The translations under genes were made by a program, and so were the position numbers. This document shows, one piece after another, positions 16,257 through 24,970 of a DNA stretch of 51,096 bases. The DNA is from Bacteroidales bacterium (GTDB lineage: Bacteria > Bacteroidota > Bacteroidia > Bacteroidales > VadinHA17), in contig JALHSP010000027.1 of NCBI GenBank assembly GCA_022865305.1, positions 1 through 51,096 of the forward strand, in the 5' to 3' direction. Every line of letters starts with the position of its first letter. Within the stretch, counting starts at the first letter, position 1. Below the pieces are notes generated by a model. The model did no database searches, had not been told where the DNA came from, and was given only the letters and a program-made list of their open reading frames with translations.

Positions 16257-18237
16257 AATTATCAGGACAGGAAGATTTAAAATCAATTATCACAGCGTCA
16301 ATACTCTGATTATTGGCAGCGGGGCAGCATCACTTAATGCGGCTGTCACTCTTCATTCGCTGGGACAGACAAATATTGTTGTTGCAACATCGCTCTGGGG
16401 AGGCGGCACCTCAAACAATGCAGGTTCTGATAAGCAGACTTACTATAAGCTGTCTCTTGCAGGTGATAAACCGGATTCGGTTGCTGAAATGGCAAATGAC
16501 CTTTTTAACGGAAAATGCATGCACGGAGATATTGCACTCTGCGAAGCGCAGGGATCGGTTCAGGCATTCATGAACCTTGTCAGGCTCGGGGTACCGTTTC
16601 CGCATGATAAATACGGAGCGTGGGCCGGGTATAAGACTGATCATGATCCGCGTGCCAGAGCCACTTCCGCGGGTCCGTATACTTCAAAACGTATGTTTGA
16701 GGCTCTCGCCGGTGAAGTGAAAAGGCGCAAAATAAAAGTGCTCAATCATCATCATGTTATTTCGATTCTTACAGACAGGAACAGGACAAAAGTAATTGGA
16801 GCCCTGGCAATAAATAAGAAAGAAAAAAATCCTTCAAAAGCATTTGTCTTATTCAATTCTGCAAATATTATCCTTGGTACCGGCGGGCCTGCCGGTATAT
16901 ACGAGACATCTGTCTATCCTCTGTCTCAGAACGGGTCAACAGGTATGGCATTTAAAGCAGGCGCCACCGGACAAAACCTTACTGAATCACAATTTGGAAT
17001 TGCATCTCTTAAATTCAGGTGGAATCTTTCGGGCAGCTATCAGCAGGCTATACCGCGGTATATCTCGACGGATAAAAAAGGTAAGGATGAAAAGGAATTC
17101 CTTAACGACTTTTTCCCTGATATATCAACACTTTCAAAAGCTATTTTTCTGAAAGGTTATCAATGGCCATTCGATCCGGGAAAGATTTCGAATTATGGAT
17201 CTTCCCTTATCGATCTGCTGGTTTTCAGGGAAATTACATTGAAGGGACGAATGGTTTACCTTGATTATACAGTAAATCCGTCCATGAAAAACAAAAGAAA
17301 ATTTACACTGGATAATCTTGATAATGAAGTAGTAAGCTATCTGAAGAATTCCGGAGCTCTGAAAAAGACACCTGTCGAAAGACTTCAGGCGCTGAATGCT
17401 CCTGCATTTTCGCTTTACAGGGAAAACGGGATTGATCTTTCACGGGAATATCTGCAGATCGCAGTCTGCGCTCAACACAACAACGGAGGTCTTAAATCGG
17501 ATATATGGTGGGAATCTGATCTGAAGCACCTTTTCCCGGTCGGCGAGGTAAATGGCTCGCATGGAGTTTACCGCCCGGGAGGCTCTGCTCTGAACTCAGG
17601 GCAGGTGGGAAGTTACAGGGCGGCACTGTACATTAGTAAAAAGTACAATGATCCTGCATTGGAGACAGAGAAATTTCTCAGGGAAGGGAAAGTACAGATC
17701 GACAGTGAACTTGCTCTTGCAACCAGGTGGTTATCAAAGGGATCAGCAATACAAAACGAAAGATATTTTTCTGAGATACGAAGAAGGATGTCAGATGCGG
17801 GAGGAATAATCCGTAACCTGAAAAAAGCAGCGATGGCATCATCAGAAACCAGGGCAATGCTTAAACAACTTCACGAAAATATCGGAGCTGATTCTGTTAA
17901 TGAACTGGCGAATTGCTTTCAGATTATGGATAATTGCCTGGCTCATTTTTTATATATCGAAGCAATCAAAACTTATATTGAAAAAGGCGGAAGAAGCCGG
18001 GGATCTTATTTAGTGACAGATAAGGAAATCAATATTCCTGAGGGACCTGCAACTTCTGACTGGAAGCCTGATCTCTGTCAGTACGACAGGGATATTGAAA
18101 AAAAAATAATCGAGATTGGTATTAAAAACGGAGAAATCAGGATAAACCTCGAAAAAGTCAGGAAAATACCTTCTCAGGATCTCTGGTTTGAAAAAGTATG
18201 GAAAGATTATCTTGAAGATAATTGCCCTGGATGTTGA
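16246..18237 (+). CDS. FrdA/AprA-like FAD-dependent oxidoreductase
   Basis: The 663-residue product has an N-terminal dinucleotide-binding motif, TLIIGSGAASLNAAVTLHS (about 20-38), then WGGGTSNNAGSDKQTYYKL. Its later FAD-contact region is FPVGEVNGSHGVYRPGGSAL. This layout belongs to the fumarate reductase / succinate dehydrogenase / APS reductase flavoprotein class, with a C-terminal helical domain (about 500-600). I take the ATG at 16246, overlapping the OYE gene's stop. An upstream GTG at 16186 would lie deep inside that gene. Coupled translation suggests a stoichiometric complex. There is no signal peptide, so it is cytoplasmic. Confidence 0.88.
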   Translation: MENKIIRTGRFKINYHSVNTLIIGSGAASLNAAVTLHSLGQTNIVVATSLWGGGTSNNAGSDKQTYYKLSLAGDKPDSVAEMANDLFNGKCMHGDIALCEAQGSVQAFMNLVRLGVPFPHDKYGAWAGYKTDHDPRARATSAGPYTSKRMFEALAGEVKRRKIKVLNHHHVISILTDRNRTKVIGALAINKKEKNPSKAFVLFNSANIILGTGGPAGIYETSVYPLSQNGSTGMAFKAGATGQNLTESQFGIASLKFRWNLSGSYQQAIPRYISTDKKGKDEKEFLNDFFPDISTLSKAIFLKGYQWPFDPGKISNYGSSLIDLLVFREITLKGRMVYLDYTVNPSMKNKRKFTLDNLDNEVVSYLKNSGALKKTPVERLQALNAPAFSLYRENGIDLSREYLQIAVCAQHNNGGLKSDIWWESDLKHLFPVGEVNGSHGVYRPGGSALNSGQVGSYRAALYISKKYNDPALETEKFLREGKVQIDSELALATRWLSKGSAIQNERYFSEIRRRMSDAGGIIRNLKKAAMASSETRAMLKQLHENIGADSVNELANCFQIMDNCLAHFLYIEAIKTYIEKGGRSRGSYLVTDKEINIPEGPATSDWKPDLCQYDRDIEKKIIEIGIKNGEIRINLEKVRKIPSQDLWFEKVWKDYLEDNCPGC

Positions 18238-18263
18238 CTGTTTGCGGCAAATTATTACCTTTG
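18234..18263 (+). promoter_or_regulatory. Candidate internal promoter before the SDR gene
   Basis: TTG (18234-18236) and TACCTTTG (18256-18263) are separated by 19 bp. They lie at the 3' end of the flavoprotein gene, 37 bp before the SDR start. This would let the SDR and transporter be expressed separately. Confidence 0.4.
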
Positions 18264-18300
18264 AAGCCTGATTTCTGTAAAACCTGATTACTCTATTAGG

Positions 18301-19080
18301 ATGAATAATAAACCTGTAGCTGTTATTACAGGCGCCAGCAGGGGAATAGGCAAATCGGTAGCAATTTCCCTGGCATCTGAAGGATTTGATATTGCTGCAA
18401 TTGCCCGTTCCCTCGACAGCGAGGGGATGAAAATTCTTGGTAAAGAAGTTGAGAAAAGAGGTGCGGAATTCTTCCCCATTGGCTTGGACATTTCCTGTAC
18501 CAGTTGTCACAAAGAGGTCGTTTCAAATATCCTTGAAAGATATGGCAGGATAGATTTCCTGGTAAATAATGCAGGGGTTGCCCCGCTTCAGAGAAATGAT
18601 CTTCTTGAAATGACGGAAGAGAGTTACGACCGCGTAATGAATATTAACCTGAAAGGGCCTGTTTTTTTTGCTCAGAAGATTGCTAAGGAAATGATCTGGC
18701 TGGGGCAAAAGTTTTCTGATTACAATCCTGTTATTGTATTCGTTACATCTGTTTCGGCAACCCTATCTTCAACAAACAGGACTGAATACTGTGTTTCAAA
18801 AGCGGGGCTCAGTATGGCTTCAACAGTTTTTTCTGACAGACTCTCAAAAGAAGGAATAAAAGTCTTCGAAGTGCGTCCCGGGATTATCCGCACAGATATG
18901 ACGGTTAAGGTGAAGGACAAATATGACAAAATGATAAATGAAGGATTGGTTCCGCAAAAAAGATGGGGTTTACCTGAGGATATCGGTAAAGCTGTAGCTT
19001 CAATTGCCCGTGGTGACTGGGATTTTTCCACAGGGATGGTCTTCGAGATCAGCGGCGGGCTCAATATTCATAAACTGTAA
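18301..19080 (+). CDS. Short-chain dehydrogenase/reductase (3-ketoacyl-ACP reductase-like)
   Basis: The 259-residue product has the classical SDR motifs: VITGASRGIGKS cofactor loop (9-19), DFLVNNAGVAP (about 90-100), a catalytic Ser in FVTSVSATLSS and the YxxxK pair in EYCVSKAGLS. RPGIIRTDMT follows, as in FabG-like enzymes. Position between flavoenzymes and a sugar symporter suggests it handles a sugar- or polyol-like substrate rather than acyl-ACP. This is inference from context. Confidence 0.9.
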   Translation: MNNKPVAVITGASRGIGKSVAISLASEGFDIAAIARSLDSEGMKILGKEVEKRGAEFFPIGLDISCTSCHKEVVSNILERYGRIDFLVNNAGVAPLQRNDLLEMTEESYDRVMNINLKGPVFFAQKIAKEMIWLGQKFSDYNPVIVFVTSVSATLSSTNRTEYCVSKAGLSMASTVFSDRLSKEGIKVFEVRPGIIRTDMTVKVKDKYDKMINEGLVPQKRWGLPEDIGKAVASIARGDWDFSTGMVFEISGGLNIHKL

Positions 19081-19097
19081 TAATTATTATTTGATTT

Positions 19098-20354
19098 ATG
19101 GCTAACGATATTTCTCTGAACGGGAACAGGCAAAGGCTTGTTTATCAGGGTTTCTTAATTCCATTCATCCTTGTTACAAGTCTTTTTTTCCTGTGGGGTT
19201 TTGCTCATGGATGTCTCGATGTTCTTAACAAACATTTCCAGGAATTGCTGAATATGTCAAAAGCAAAGTCGGCTTTAGTTCAATTTGTCTTTTATGGCGG
19301 TTATTTTTTTATGGCACTTCCGGCCGGTCTCCTGATGGAAAGAGTCGGATATAAGAAAGGAATAATTTTCGGATTGCTTCTTTTCGCTGCAGGTGCGTTC
19401 TTAATGTTCCCGGCTACTCTGATCCAGACCTTCGGCAGTTTTTTATTCTGCCTTTTTGTGATAGCCTGTGGCCTGACCTGTCTTGAAACAGCAGCAAATC
19501 CATATACAACGGTTCTGGGTCCGCCACAGTTCGGAGAAAGAAGGATAAACTTTTCACAATCGTTCAACGGACTTGGCTGGGTTGTCGGACCTTTGGTAGG
19601 AGGGATGTTGATTTTTTCAGTTAATGATAACAGCAATAAATTTGCATCCATTGCACTGCCATATCTTTTTATTGGTACCCTTGTACTTATTGTAGCGGTT
19701 TTGTTCTGGCGTGTTACTTTTCCTCCTGTTAAAGAAGAATCTCAAATTAATGAGAATGACGAAAAAACATCGGGAGGAAGGCTGAAAGATCTTCTGAAAT
19801 ATCCTCATTTTGTTCTTGCTGTCGTTGCGCAGTTTCTTTACGTTGCCGCACAAACCGGGATAAACAGTTTTTTTATAAATTATGTCACCGAGGAAATACC
19901 ATCTGTGTCTAATCAGAAGGCTGCTCTGATTCTTGGGATCGGTGGATTTGGATTATTCTGGTTGGGCAGGTTTACAGGCAGCACATTGTTTATGCGGATT
20001 GTCCGTCCTAACAGGCTTTTAGCATTTTATGCTCTTGTTAATGTTGTAACCATGAGTCTCGTGGCGGGAGGATTGGGGTGGATATCTGTTATTGCACTGT
20101 TTTCTACTTATTTTTTCATGTCAGTAATGTTCCCGACAATTTTTGCACTAGGGATAAAAGGATTGGGTCCTTTGACAAAAAAAGCCTCTTCTCTGCTGGT
20201 GATGTCAATTGTTGGAGGTGCTCTCATCCCGGTTATAATGGGACGTATTGCGGATGTTTCGACTATGGCTCTTGGTTTTATAGTGCCACTTGTTTGTTTT
20301 GCATTTATTGTCTATTACGGACTACAGGGATACAAGGTAAGAACCACTGTTTAG
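19098..20354 (+). CDS. FucP-like sugar:H+ symporter (MFS)
   Basis: The 418-residue protein has about 12 transmembrane helices. The first, LVTSLFFLWGFAHGCLDVLN, carries the signature of the L-fucose permease branch of the major facilitator superfamily. MALPAGLLMERVGYKKGIIF and ETAANPYTTVLGPP are also typical. It imports a sugar or related compound with protons. It is the last gene of the 14946-20354 cluster, 17 bp after the SDR, and probably supplies the substrate. Specificity cannot be read from sequence, so I do not assign fucP. Confidence 0.9.
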   Translation: MANDISLNGNRQRLVYQGFLIPFILVTSLFFLWGFAHGCLDVLNKHFQELLNMSKAKSALVQFVFYGGYFFMALPAGLLMERVGYKKGIIFGLLLFAAGAFLMFPATLIQTFGSFLFCLFVIACGLTCLETAANPYTTVLGPPQFGERRINFSQSFNGLGWVVGPLVGGMLIFSVNDNSNKFASIALPYLFIGTLVLIVAVLFWRVTFPPVKEESQINENDEKTSGGRLKDLLKYPHFVLAVVAQFLYVAAQTGINSFFINYVTEEIPSVSNQKAALILGIGGFGLFWLGRFTGSTLFMRIVRPNRLLAFYALVNVVTMSLVAGGLGWISVIALFSTYFFMSVMFPTIFALGIKGLGPLTKKASSLLVMSIVGGALIPVIMGRIADVSTMALGFIVPLVCFAFIVYYGLQGYKVRTTV

Positions 20355-20445
20355 TATCATCGAAATCAGAAACCTGTCATTACATCAGGCAATGTGATCT
20401 GGAACAGTTATCCGGCTTTCACAATTAGCCTTTACTATTATCGGC

Positions 20446-21009
20446 TTAGATAGTATTCTGGCCTTTAAAAACTCTTGTATTATACAGAGTCTTCAGACGT
20501 CCGTCCCAGGTAAGCCTGCCGGGGCCCAATCCTGTGATTGTTGCCGATGCATGGTTATCTGCATTGACCGACATGAAAATATCATAGTGCCCTATTTGTG
20601 TAAGTAAGCTGAATTGCAGAGTATAACTTAATTTTTTAGAATCTTTGGAAATTTTCCAGGATTCTATGGTTCCTTCCGCTGTAACACCTCCGACACCATT
20701 ATATCCCATCCCGAAGTTTGAACCGGTCTGCAAAATGCCATTCGATCTGTCTACCTTTATAAAATTTAAATTGGAAACGACCGGGATCCTGTCACCATAT
20801 TTATTCTGGAGATAATCAGCTTCAAGTACGAAACTTCTTGCATTCAGCAGAGAATCCAGAATATAGAAGTTTGCAGCCATTTGGGCTTTCCTTACCTCTT
20901 TTCTTTCCTGGCGGTCTAATTTTATATCCTGAGAATTACTATTAAGAGAAACCAGGAATAATCCGAATACCCCCAGGAGGCTCACCATATTCATTTTCAT
21001 TGTTTTCAT
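20446..21009 (-). CDS. DUF4251 domain protein, exported
   Basis: The 187-residue product has a signal peptide (VSLLGVFGLFLVSLNSNSQ). A basic/acidic segment follows (DRQERKEVRKAQMAA), then a beta-rich domain containing RSFVLEADYLQNKYGDRIPV and FGMGYNGVGGVTAEGTIESW. This is the DUF4251 pattern of Bacteroidota periplasmic or surface proteins. Function is unknown. Alternative in-frame ATGs lie a few codons inside the first one. It is divergent from the SusD gene. Confidence 0.82.
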   Translation of the reverse strand: MKTMKMNMVSLLGVFGLFLVSLNSNSQDIKLDRQERKEVRKAQMAANFYILDSLLNARSFVLEADYLQNKYGDRIPVVSNLNFIKVDRSNGILQTGSNFGMGYNGVGGVTAEGTIESWKISKDSKKLSYTLQFSLLTQIGHYDIFMSVNADNHASATITGLGPGRLTWDGRLKTLYNTRVFKGQNTI

Positions 21010-21129
21010 AATCCCTGATTTTTAGTACTGTTAAGTAGCGCAAATTATATGCCATATCAAAGGATTAAATCTCAAAATTTAAACATTTAACATTATGTTA
21101 AGGTTTGCATGCGGTGCACATTTTATGAT

Positions 21130-21160
21130 TTGATATAAATTTATAAATGGTGTAATTTTG
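21130..21160 (+). promoter_or_regulatory. Predicted Bacteroidota promoter for the SusD gene
   Basis: TTG at 21130-21132 and TAATTTTG at 21153-21160 are separated by 20 bp, an ideal match to TTG-N19-21-TAnnTTTG. The start codon lies 38 bp downstream. This suggests that susD is transcribed without an upstream susC. Confidence 0.55.
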
Positions 21161-21198
21161 TTATGTGCTAAATTATTGGATGTCAAATATTAAATAAA

Positions 21199-22953
21199 AT
21201 GCGAATTAAATTTATTCTGGCTTTTTTTCTGATGTTGGCAACTTTGTTTTCATGCTCGGAAAGCTTTTTTGATAAGACACCTGCCGGGGTTTTATCAGAA
21301 AATATTTTTTGCACTGAAAAAGGTATTGATGCCCTTTTGACCGGAGCATATGCTCTGGTGGGGGGCGGAGATATTGGAGACCAGGGAGGCTGGGGTGCTT
21401 CAGTTACTAACTGGACGTTTGGCTCGGCTGCTTCTGATGATGCATATATCGGATCTGACAGGAGTAGCGAGACCGACGCATTTGATATTGAAGAGTGGCA
21501 AATGTATCCCAGTAATTCCTTCGCTGGTGATAAATGGATGTGGTATTTAATGGGTGTTACCCGTGTCAACGGAGTGCTCAGGGTACTTAAAGCTACAGAA
21601 GGATTGATCCCGGCCAGGGCGGTGGAGTTTGAGGCTGAAGCACGCTTTCTCAGGGCATGGTTTAATTTTGAAGCCTGGCTGGTATTTAAGAATATCGTAA
21701 TTATTACAGAGGAAACAGACGATCCTGAAAAGGTTCCCAATACTGCCGATGCAATGCCGGCAATAATTGGTGATCTTACCTTTGCGATGATTAATTTACC
21801 GGAAACCCAGGGAGAGGTTGGCCGGCCAACCAGGTATGCTGCCATGGCACTTCTTGCAAGGGCACATCTTCAGACGTTGAATTATGCTGCTGCAAAACCA
21901 TTGCTTGATAATATAATTAAAAGCGGAAAATATCAGCTGATGCCAAATTTTCATGACAATTATGATATGGATACTCAAAATAATGCGGAATCTATATTTG
22001 AAATTCAGGCATCTGTTGATAACTCCTTGTACGGCACTTACAACGATTTAATGGGTATAGGGATTAATTTTCCACATGGTTCTGATATTGGTATGTGTTG
22101 CGGCTTTCACCAGCCATCACAAAATCTGGTTAATGCCTTCAGGGTGGATGCTGACGGGTTGCCAATGTTTGACACTTTTAATGATAATGATCTTAAGAAC
22201 GACCAGGGTATTCCCTCTGAAGCCACATTTGTGCCTTTTACAGACGAAGTTGACCCGCGTCTAGACTGGACTGTCAGCCGCAGGGGTATTCCTTATTTTG
22301 ACTGGGGTGTAAACAGGGGCCGCCACTGGATCCGCAACCAGGAAGACGGAGGTCCTTACCTGCCGGCCTCAAAATTCTTTTTCGAACAAAAGGACAGGTT
22401 TATTTTATCCGTCTCTTCCGGATGGATGACCGGTGTTAATGCGAACAATTTCAGAGCATATCGTTTAGGGCATGTTCTTTTATGGAGGGCTGAAGTGGCA
22501 GTAGACGAGAATGACCTGGATTATGCCGAGCAGCTGGTCAATATGATACGTGCACGAGCCGGAAACCAGGTAGTGATGGGCAGAGTAACCTCATACGAAC
22601 TTCCTCCGTCTGCTTACCCGTGGAATGTGGAAATAGACTGGGACCAGCCGGCTGCAAACTACAAGATCTCCGAGTACCCGGCAGGTACATTTGCAGCTAA
22701 AGGTAAGGCTTATGCCCTGAGAGCGGTTCAATGGGAATTGCGTCTTGAATTTGCAACTGAAGGACATCGTTTTTTCGATCTCAGGCGCTGGGGTATCATC
22801 AATGAAACACTCAACGCTTTTGCACAGGGAGATCTCCGGATAAGATCAAATATGCAGGGGAAAGTGTTTACCGGCAAAGCTAAATATGCACCAATTCCTC
22901 AGAGTCAGATTGACCTGCAACCAGGAGTCCTTGTTCAGAATCCAGGTTACTAG
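21199..22953 (+). CDS. RagB/SusD family nutrient-uptake outer-membrane lipoprotein, without adjacent SusC
   Basis: The 584-residue product starts with a lipoprotein signal ending LATLFSCS (Cys19), then the SusD-type opening FFDKTPAGVLSENIFCTEKG. It contains tetratricopeptide-like helices (about 80-230), the RAHLQTLNYAAAKPLLDNII segment and the C-terminal EFATEGHRFFDLRRWG motif diagnostic of the family. It is a surface glycan- or nutrient-binding lid for a TonB-dependent SusC porin. No SusC gene lies next to it: upstream is DUF4251 on the other strand, downstream a convergent gene. Confidence 0.95.
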   Translation: MRIKFILAFFLMLATLFSCSESFFDKTPAGVLSENIFCTEKGIDALLTGAYALVGGGDIGDQGGWGASVTNWTFGSAASDDAYIGSDRSSETDAFDIEEWQMYPSNSFAGDKWMWYLMGVTRVNGVLRVLKATEGLIPARAVEFEAEARFLRAWFNFEAWLVFKNIVIITEETDDPEKVPNTADAMPAIIGDLTFAMINLPETQGEVGRPTRYAAMALLARAHLQTLNYAAAKPLLDNIIKSGKYQLMPNFHDNYDMDTQNNAESIFEIQASVDNSLYGTYNDLMGIGINFPHGSDIGMCCGFHQPSQNLVNAFRVDADGLPMFDTFNDNDLKNDQGIPSEATFVPFTDEVDPRLDWTVSRRGIPYFDWGVNRGRHWIRNQEDGGPYLPASKFFFEQKDRFILSVSSGWMTGVNANNFRAYRLGHVLLWRAEVAVDENDLDYAEQLVNMIRARAGNQVVMGRVTSYELPPSAYPWNVEIDWDQPAANYKISEYPAGTFAAKGKAYALRAVQWELRLEFATEGHRFFDLRRWGIINETLNAFAQGDLRIRSNMQGKVFTGKAKYAPIPQSQIDLQPGVLVQNPGY

Positions 22954-23038
22954 CAATTATATACAAAGGTGCAGTTTAAACAGGTCCCGGAAAATACTCC
23001 TCCCTGATTACATATCCAGATACTGTAATTATGATTTT

Positions 23039-23070
23039 CAACGTATTAAAAAACGTTTTTTAATACGTTG
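23039..23070. terminator. 32-bp perfect palindrome between convergent genes
   Basis: Arms CAACGTATTAAAAAAC and GTTTTTTAATACGTTG are exact complements with no loop bases to spare. It sits between the 3' ends of susD and the convergent glycohydrolase gene. The A/T runs inside each arm would give a U-tract on either strand, so bidirectional termination is likely. Confidence 0.65.
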
Positions 23071-23086
23071 ATATTACAGATAATTT

Positions 23087-24601
23087 TTAAATTTTCTTCC
23101 TGAACAAAGTAAATGGAATAGCGTCTGAATCAGCCCCTCTTGTTAGTAACAGGCTTAATTGTATGGTATCAGATGATATTGAATTTGCAAGAATTGATAT
23201 GTCTAAAGTCTTCTTTCCGCCTTTTTCTACTCCAAAGGTATCTGCCGGTAATCCGGAAACTTCCCATTTTTCTGGCAAGCCTGTAATGCTTAGTTTATAT
23301 AATTCCTTGTTCCCGGCGACATTTGAAACTGAGACGGCTAGCTTACGTACCATGTCTTCCTGTATAAATGGTTCTTGCAAATAATCAAAAATAATTACCC
23401 AGTCTGTATTGTGCCTGACTACACGCCAGGGTGAGAGATTCCAAAGTTTTTCCAATTCATTTTTATCAGGTTTCATCGATTGTTTTTGATAAGGCAGGTT
23501 TGATTTATCCGGACCGATCATAACAGGTAAATTATATTTGGATAATACTTTTTTTGTCATTTTAACTGTACTGTCGGTTAGCACATCCAGAGTTGCCGGT
23601 GCTTTAAACCCGGTAATTGCGACCGTTGAGATTTTGTTGCCAACAGGTTTACGCCATTTTTCAGGGATAGCTTTTGTACCGCCGATAATGCCGAAGATTG
23701 AACCCAGAGTAGCACCAGTGCAATCTGTATCATCTCCACAATTCACAGCTATACAGATAGATTTTCCAAAATCACCCTCACCATACAACCAGCCAATCAT
23801 CGTAAAGGCAACATTACGGGGTGCCTGGAACCAGCCCATATTCTTCGTATTCTTGATTACTGCCATACGTGCTTCTTTCCAGTCCTTTCCTTCTTTTTTA
23901 GCCTGAACTGCAGTACCCACGGCTTTGGCTACACGGCAATCAGGAGGGATCATTGACATACCAAAACTTATCAAACTGTCACGATCAGATTCTATAAAAG
24001 CAGCTGATTCAATTGAGGCGGTAAATATTTCTGCATAAGTTCCTTCAGCCATGCCATGATCCACGCATGCATCCTCCCTGGCCATTTCAACCGCCATCAT
24101 GGGATTGCCCGGGAACAGGCACGCCCAAATTTCTGAACGGATCCAGGCTCCGTTGCTATGTTTCCACCTGTCATTATTGAACTCACCTGACACAGGAGGC
24201 TTAAGTCCTGCCCGCATGTTTGCTTTTCCTACACCATATTCATTCCAGTTTACCGGTACATATTTCAGCCAGTATTCACCAAGTGTAAAAGCATCCACAT
24301 GTGCGTCATTTTCCTGCATAGCTTTCAGCCAGAGGATCTGAAGATCGAGATCGTCATTGGCAGCGGGTTCTCCTTCTTTCAGCTTTGTATAGAAGTTTAT
24401 ATCATGAATATTGGTATCACCTTCAAATGGCATTCCCAGGGTACCTCCTATATTTTTCCCCAGCCAGCAGGCATATACCTTGTCGTAAAAATCATTTTCA
24501 TTTATGTATATTTTCTGATCTTTAATACAAGAATGCCAAATAAATACGAGACTGAAGGCCAACAAAAAACAACCGGGTTTCCTAGAGCTAAGATTTCGCA
24601 T
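23087..24601 (-). CDS. ADP-ribosylglycohydrolase-family protein, exported lipoprotein
   Basis: The 504-residue product has a lipoprotein-like signal (FLLAFSLVFIWHSC, Cys25). The domain start is FYDKVYACWLGKNIGGTLGM. A first acidic cluster reads ANDDLDLQILW and the second metal motif CGDDTDCTGATLGSIFG, as in the DraG/ARH fold. A beta-rich C-terminal extension of about 120 residues follows. The first cluster differs from the usual TDDT, so ADP-ribose as substrate is unproven. I use the ATG at 24601; a TTG two codons upstream is less likely. Location should be the envelope. Confidence 0.88.
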   Translation of the reverse strand: MRNLSSRKPGCFLLAFSLVFIWHSCIKDQKIYINENDFYDKVYACWLGKNIGGTLGMPFEGDTNIHDINFYTKLKEGEPAANDDLDLQILWLKAMQENDAHVDAFTLGEYWLKYVPVNWNEYGVGKANMRAGLKPPVSGEFNNDRWKHSNGAWIRSEIWACLFPGNPMMAVEMAREDACVDHGMAEGTYAEIFTASIESAAFIESDRDSLISFGMSMIPPDCRVAKAVGTAVQAKKEGKDWKEARMAVIKNTKNMGWFQAPRNVAFTMIGWLYGEGDFGKSICIAVNCGDDTDCTGATLGSIFGIIGGTKAIPEKWRKPVGNKISTVAITGFKAPATLDVLTDSTVKMTKKVLSKYNLPVMIGPDKSNLPYQKQSMKPDKNELEKLWNLSPWRVVRHNTDWVIIFDYLQEPFIQEDMVRKLAVSVSNVAGNKELYKLSITGLPEKWEVSGLPADTFGVEKGGKKTLDISILANSISSDTIQLSLLLTRGADSDAIPFTLFRKKI

Positions 24602-24755
24602 GGTCAAGAAGGTTAGGTTAGATTATAAAGTTAACAAAAATAAGCTGCACTCAAGCTGCAAATACAACTTTCTTCGTATTGTCAGGATTAATGTGGCAGT
24701 TCCATTCAGCTAAAAACGAAAATTTTATTTGCCATTTGAGTACCTGTAAAAGAGA

Positions 24756-24786
24756 AACCGCCTGAAATCCGTGATTTTAGGCGGTT
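24756..24786 (-). terminator. Rho-independent terminator of tRNA-Asn
   Basis: Stem AACCGCC / GGCGGTT, extended by ATTTCA/TAAAAT-like pairs. On the minus strand it is followed by TCTCTTTTAC. It begins 26 bp after the tRNA 3' end. Confidence 0.75.
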
Positions 24787-24811
24787 GTGAAAAGAATGAG
24801 ATCATCATTTG

Positions 24812-24885
24812 CTCCCCAGGCTGGACTCGAACCGGCGACCCACGGATTAACAGTCCGTTGCTCTAACCAACTGAGCTACTGAGGA
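24812..24885 (-). tRNA. tRNA-Asn (GTT anticodon)
   Basis: Read on the minus strand, the 74-nt cloverleaf starts TCCTCAGTAGCTCAGTTGG. The anticodon arm is CGGACTGTTAATCCG (anticodon GTT) and the T-arm is CGCCGGTTCGAGTCCAGC. The acceptor stem TCCTCAG pairs with CTGGGGA, leaving discriminator G. CCA is not encoded. Confidence 0.96.
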
Positions 24886-24916
24886 ATTTTTTTAATACTT
24901 GATTTATTAAGCGTGC

Positions 24917-24947
24917 CAAAAATAAGAGCTTTTCGTGAATTAAGCAA
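24917..24947 (-). promoter_or_regulatory. Predicted promoter of tRNA-Asn
   Basis: On the minus strand, TTG (complement of 24945-24947) and TATTTTTG (complement of 24917-24924) are spaced exactly 20 bp apart. The tRNA 5' end lies 31 bp further on. It overlaps the leader of the divergent kinase gene. Confidence 0.55.
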
Positions 24948-24970
24948 TATCTTTAGCAAAAAAATTCATA

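Noticed and set aside
20355-20445. Possible terminator between the symporter and DUF4251 genes
   Set aside because: No stem with adequate pairing or T-run could be found by eye.
21183-21845. 220-codon minus-strand frame opposite susD
   Set aside because: Composition is Ser/Ala/Pro/Leu-rich without any motif, and the plus strand encodes a clear SusD.
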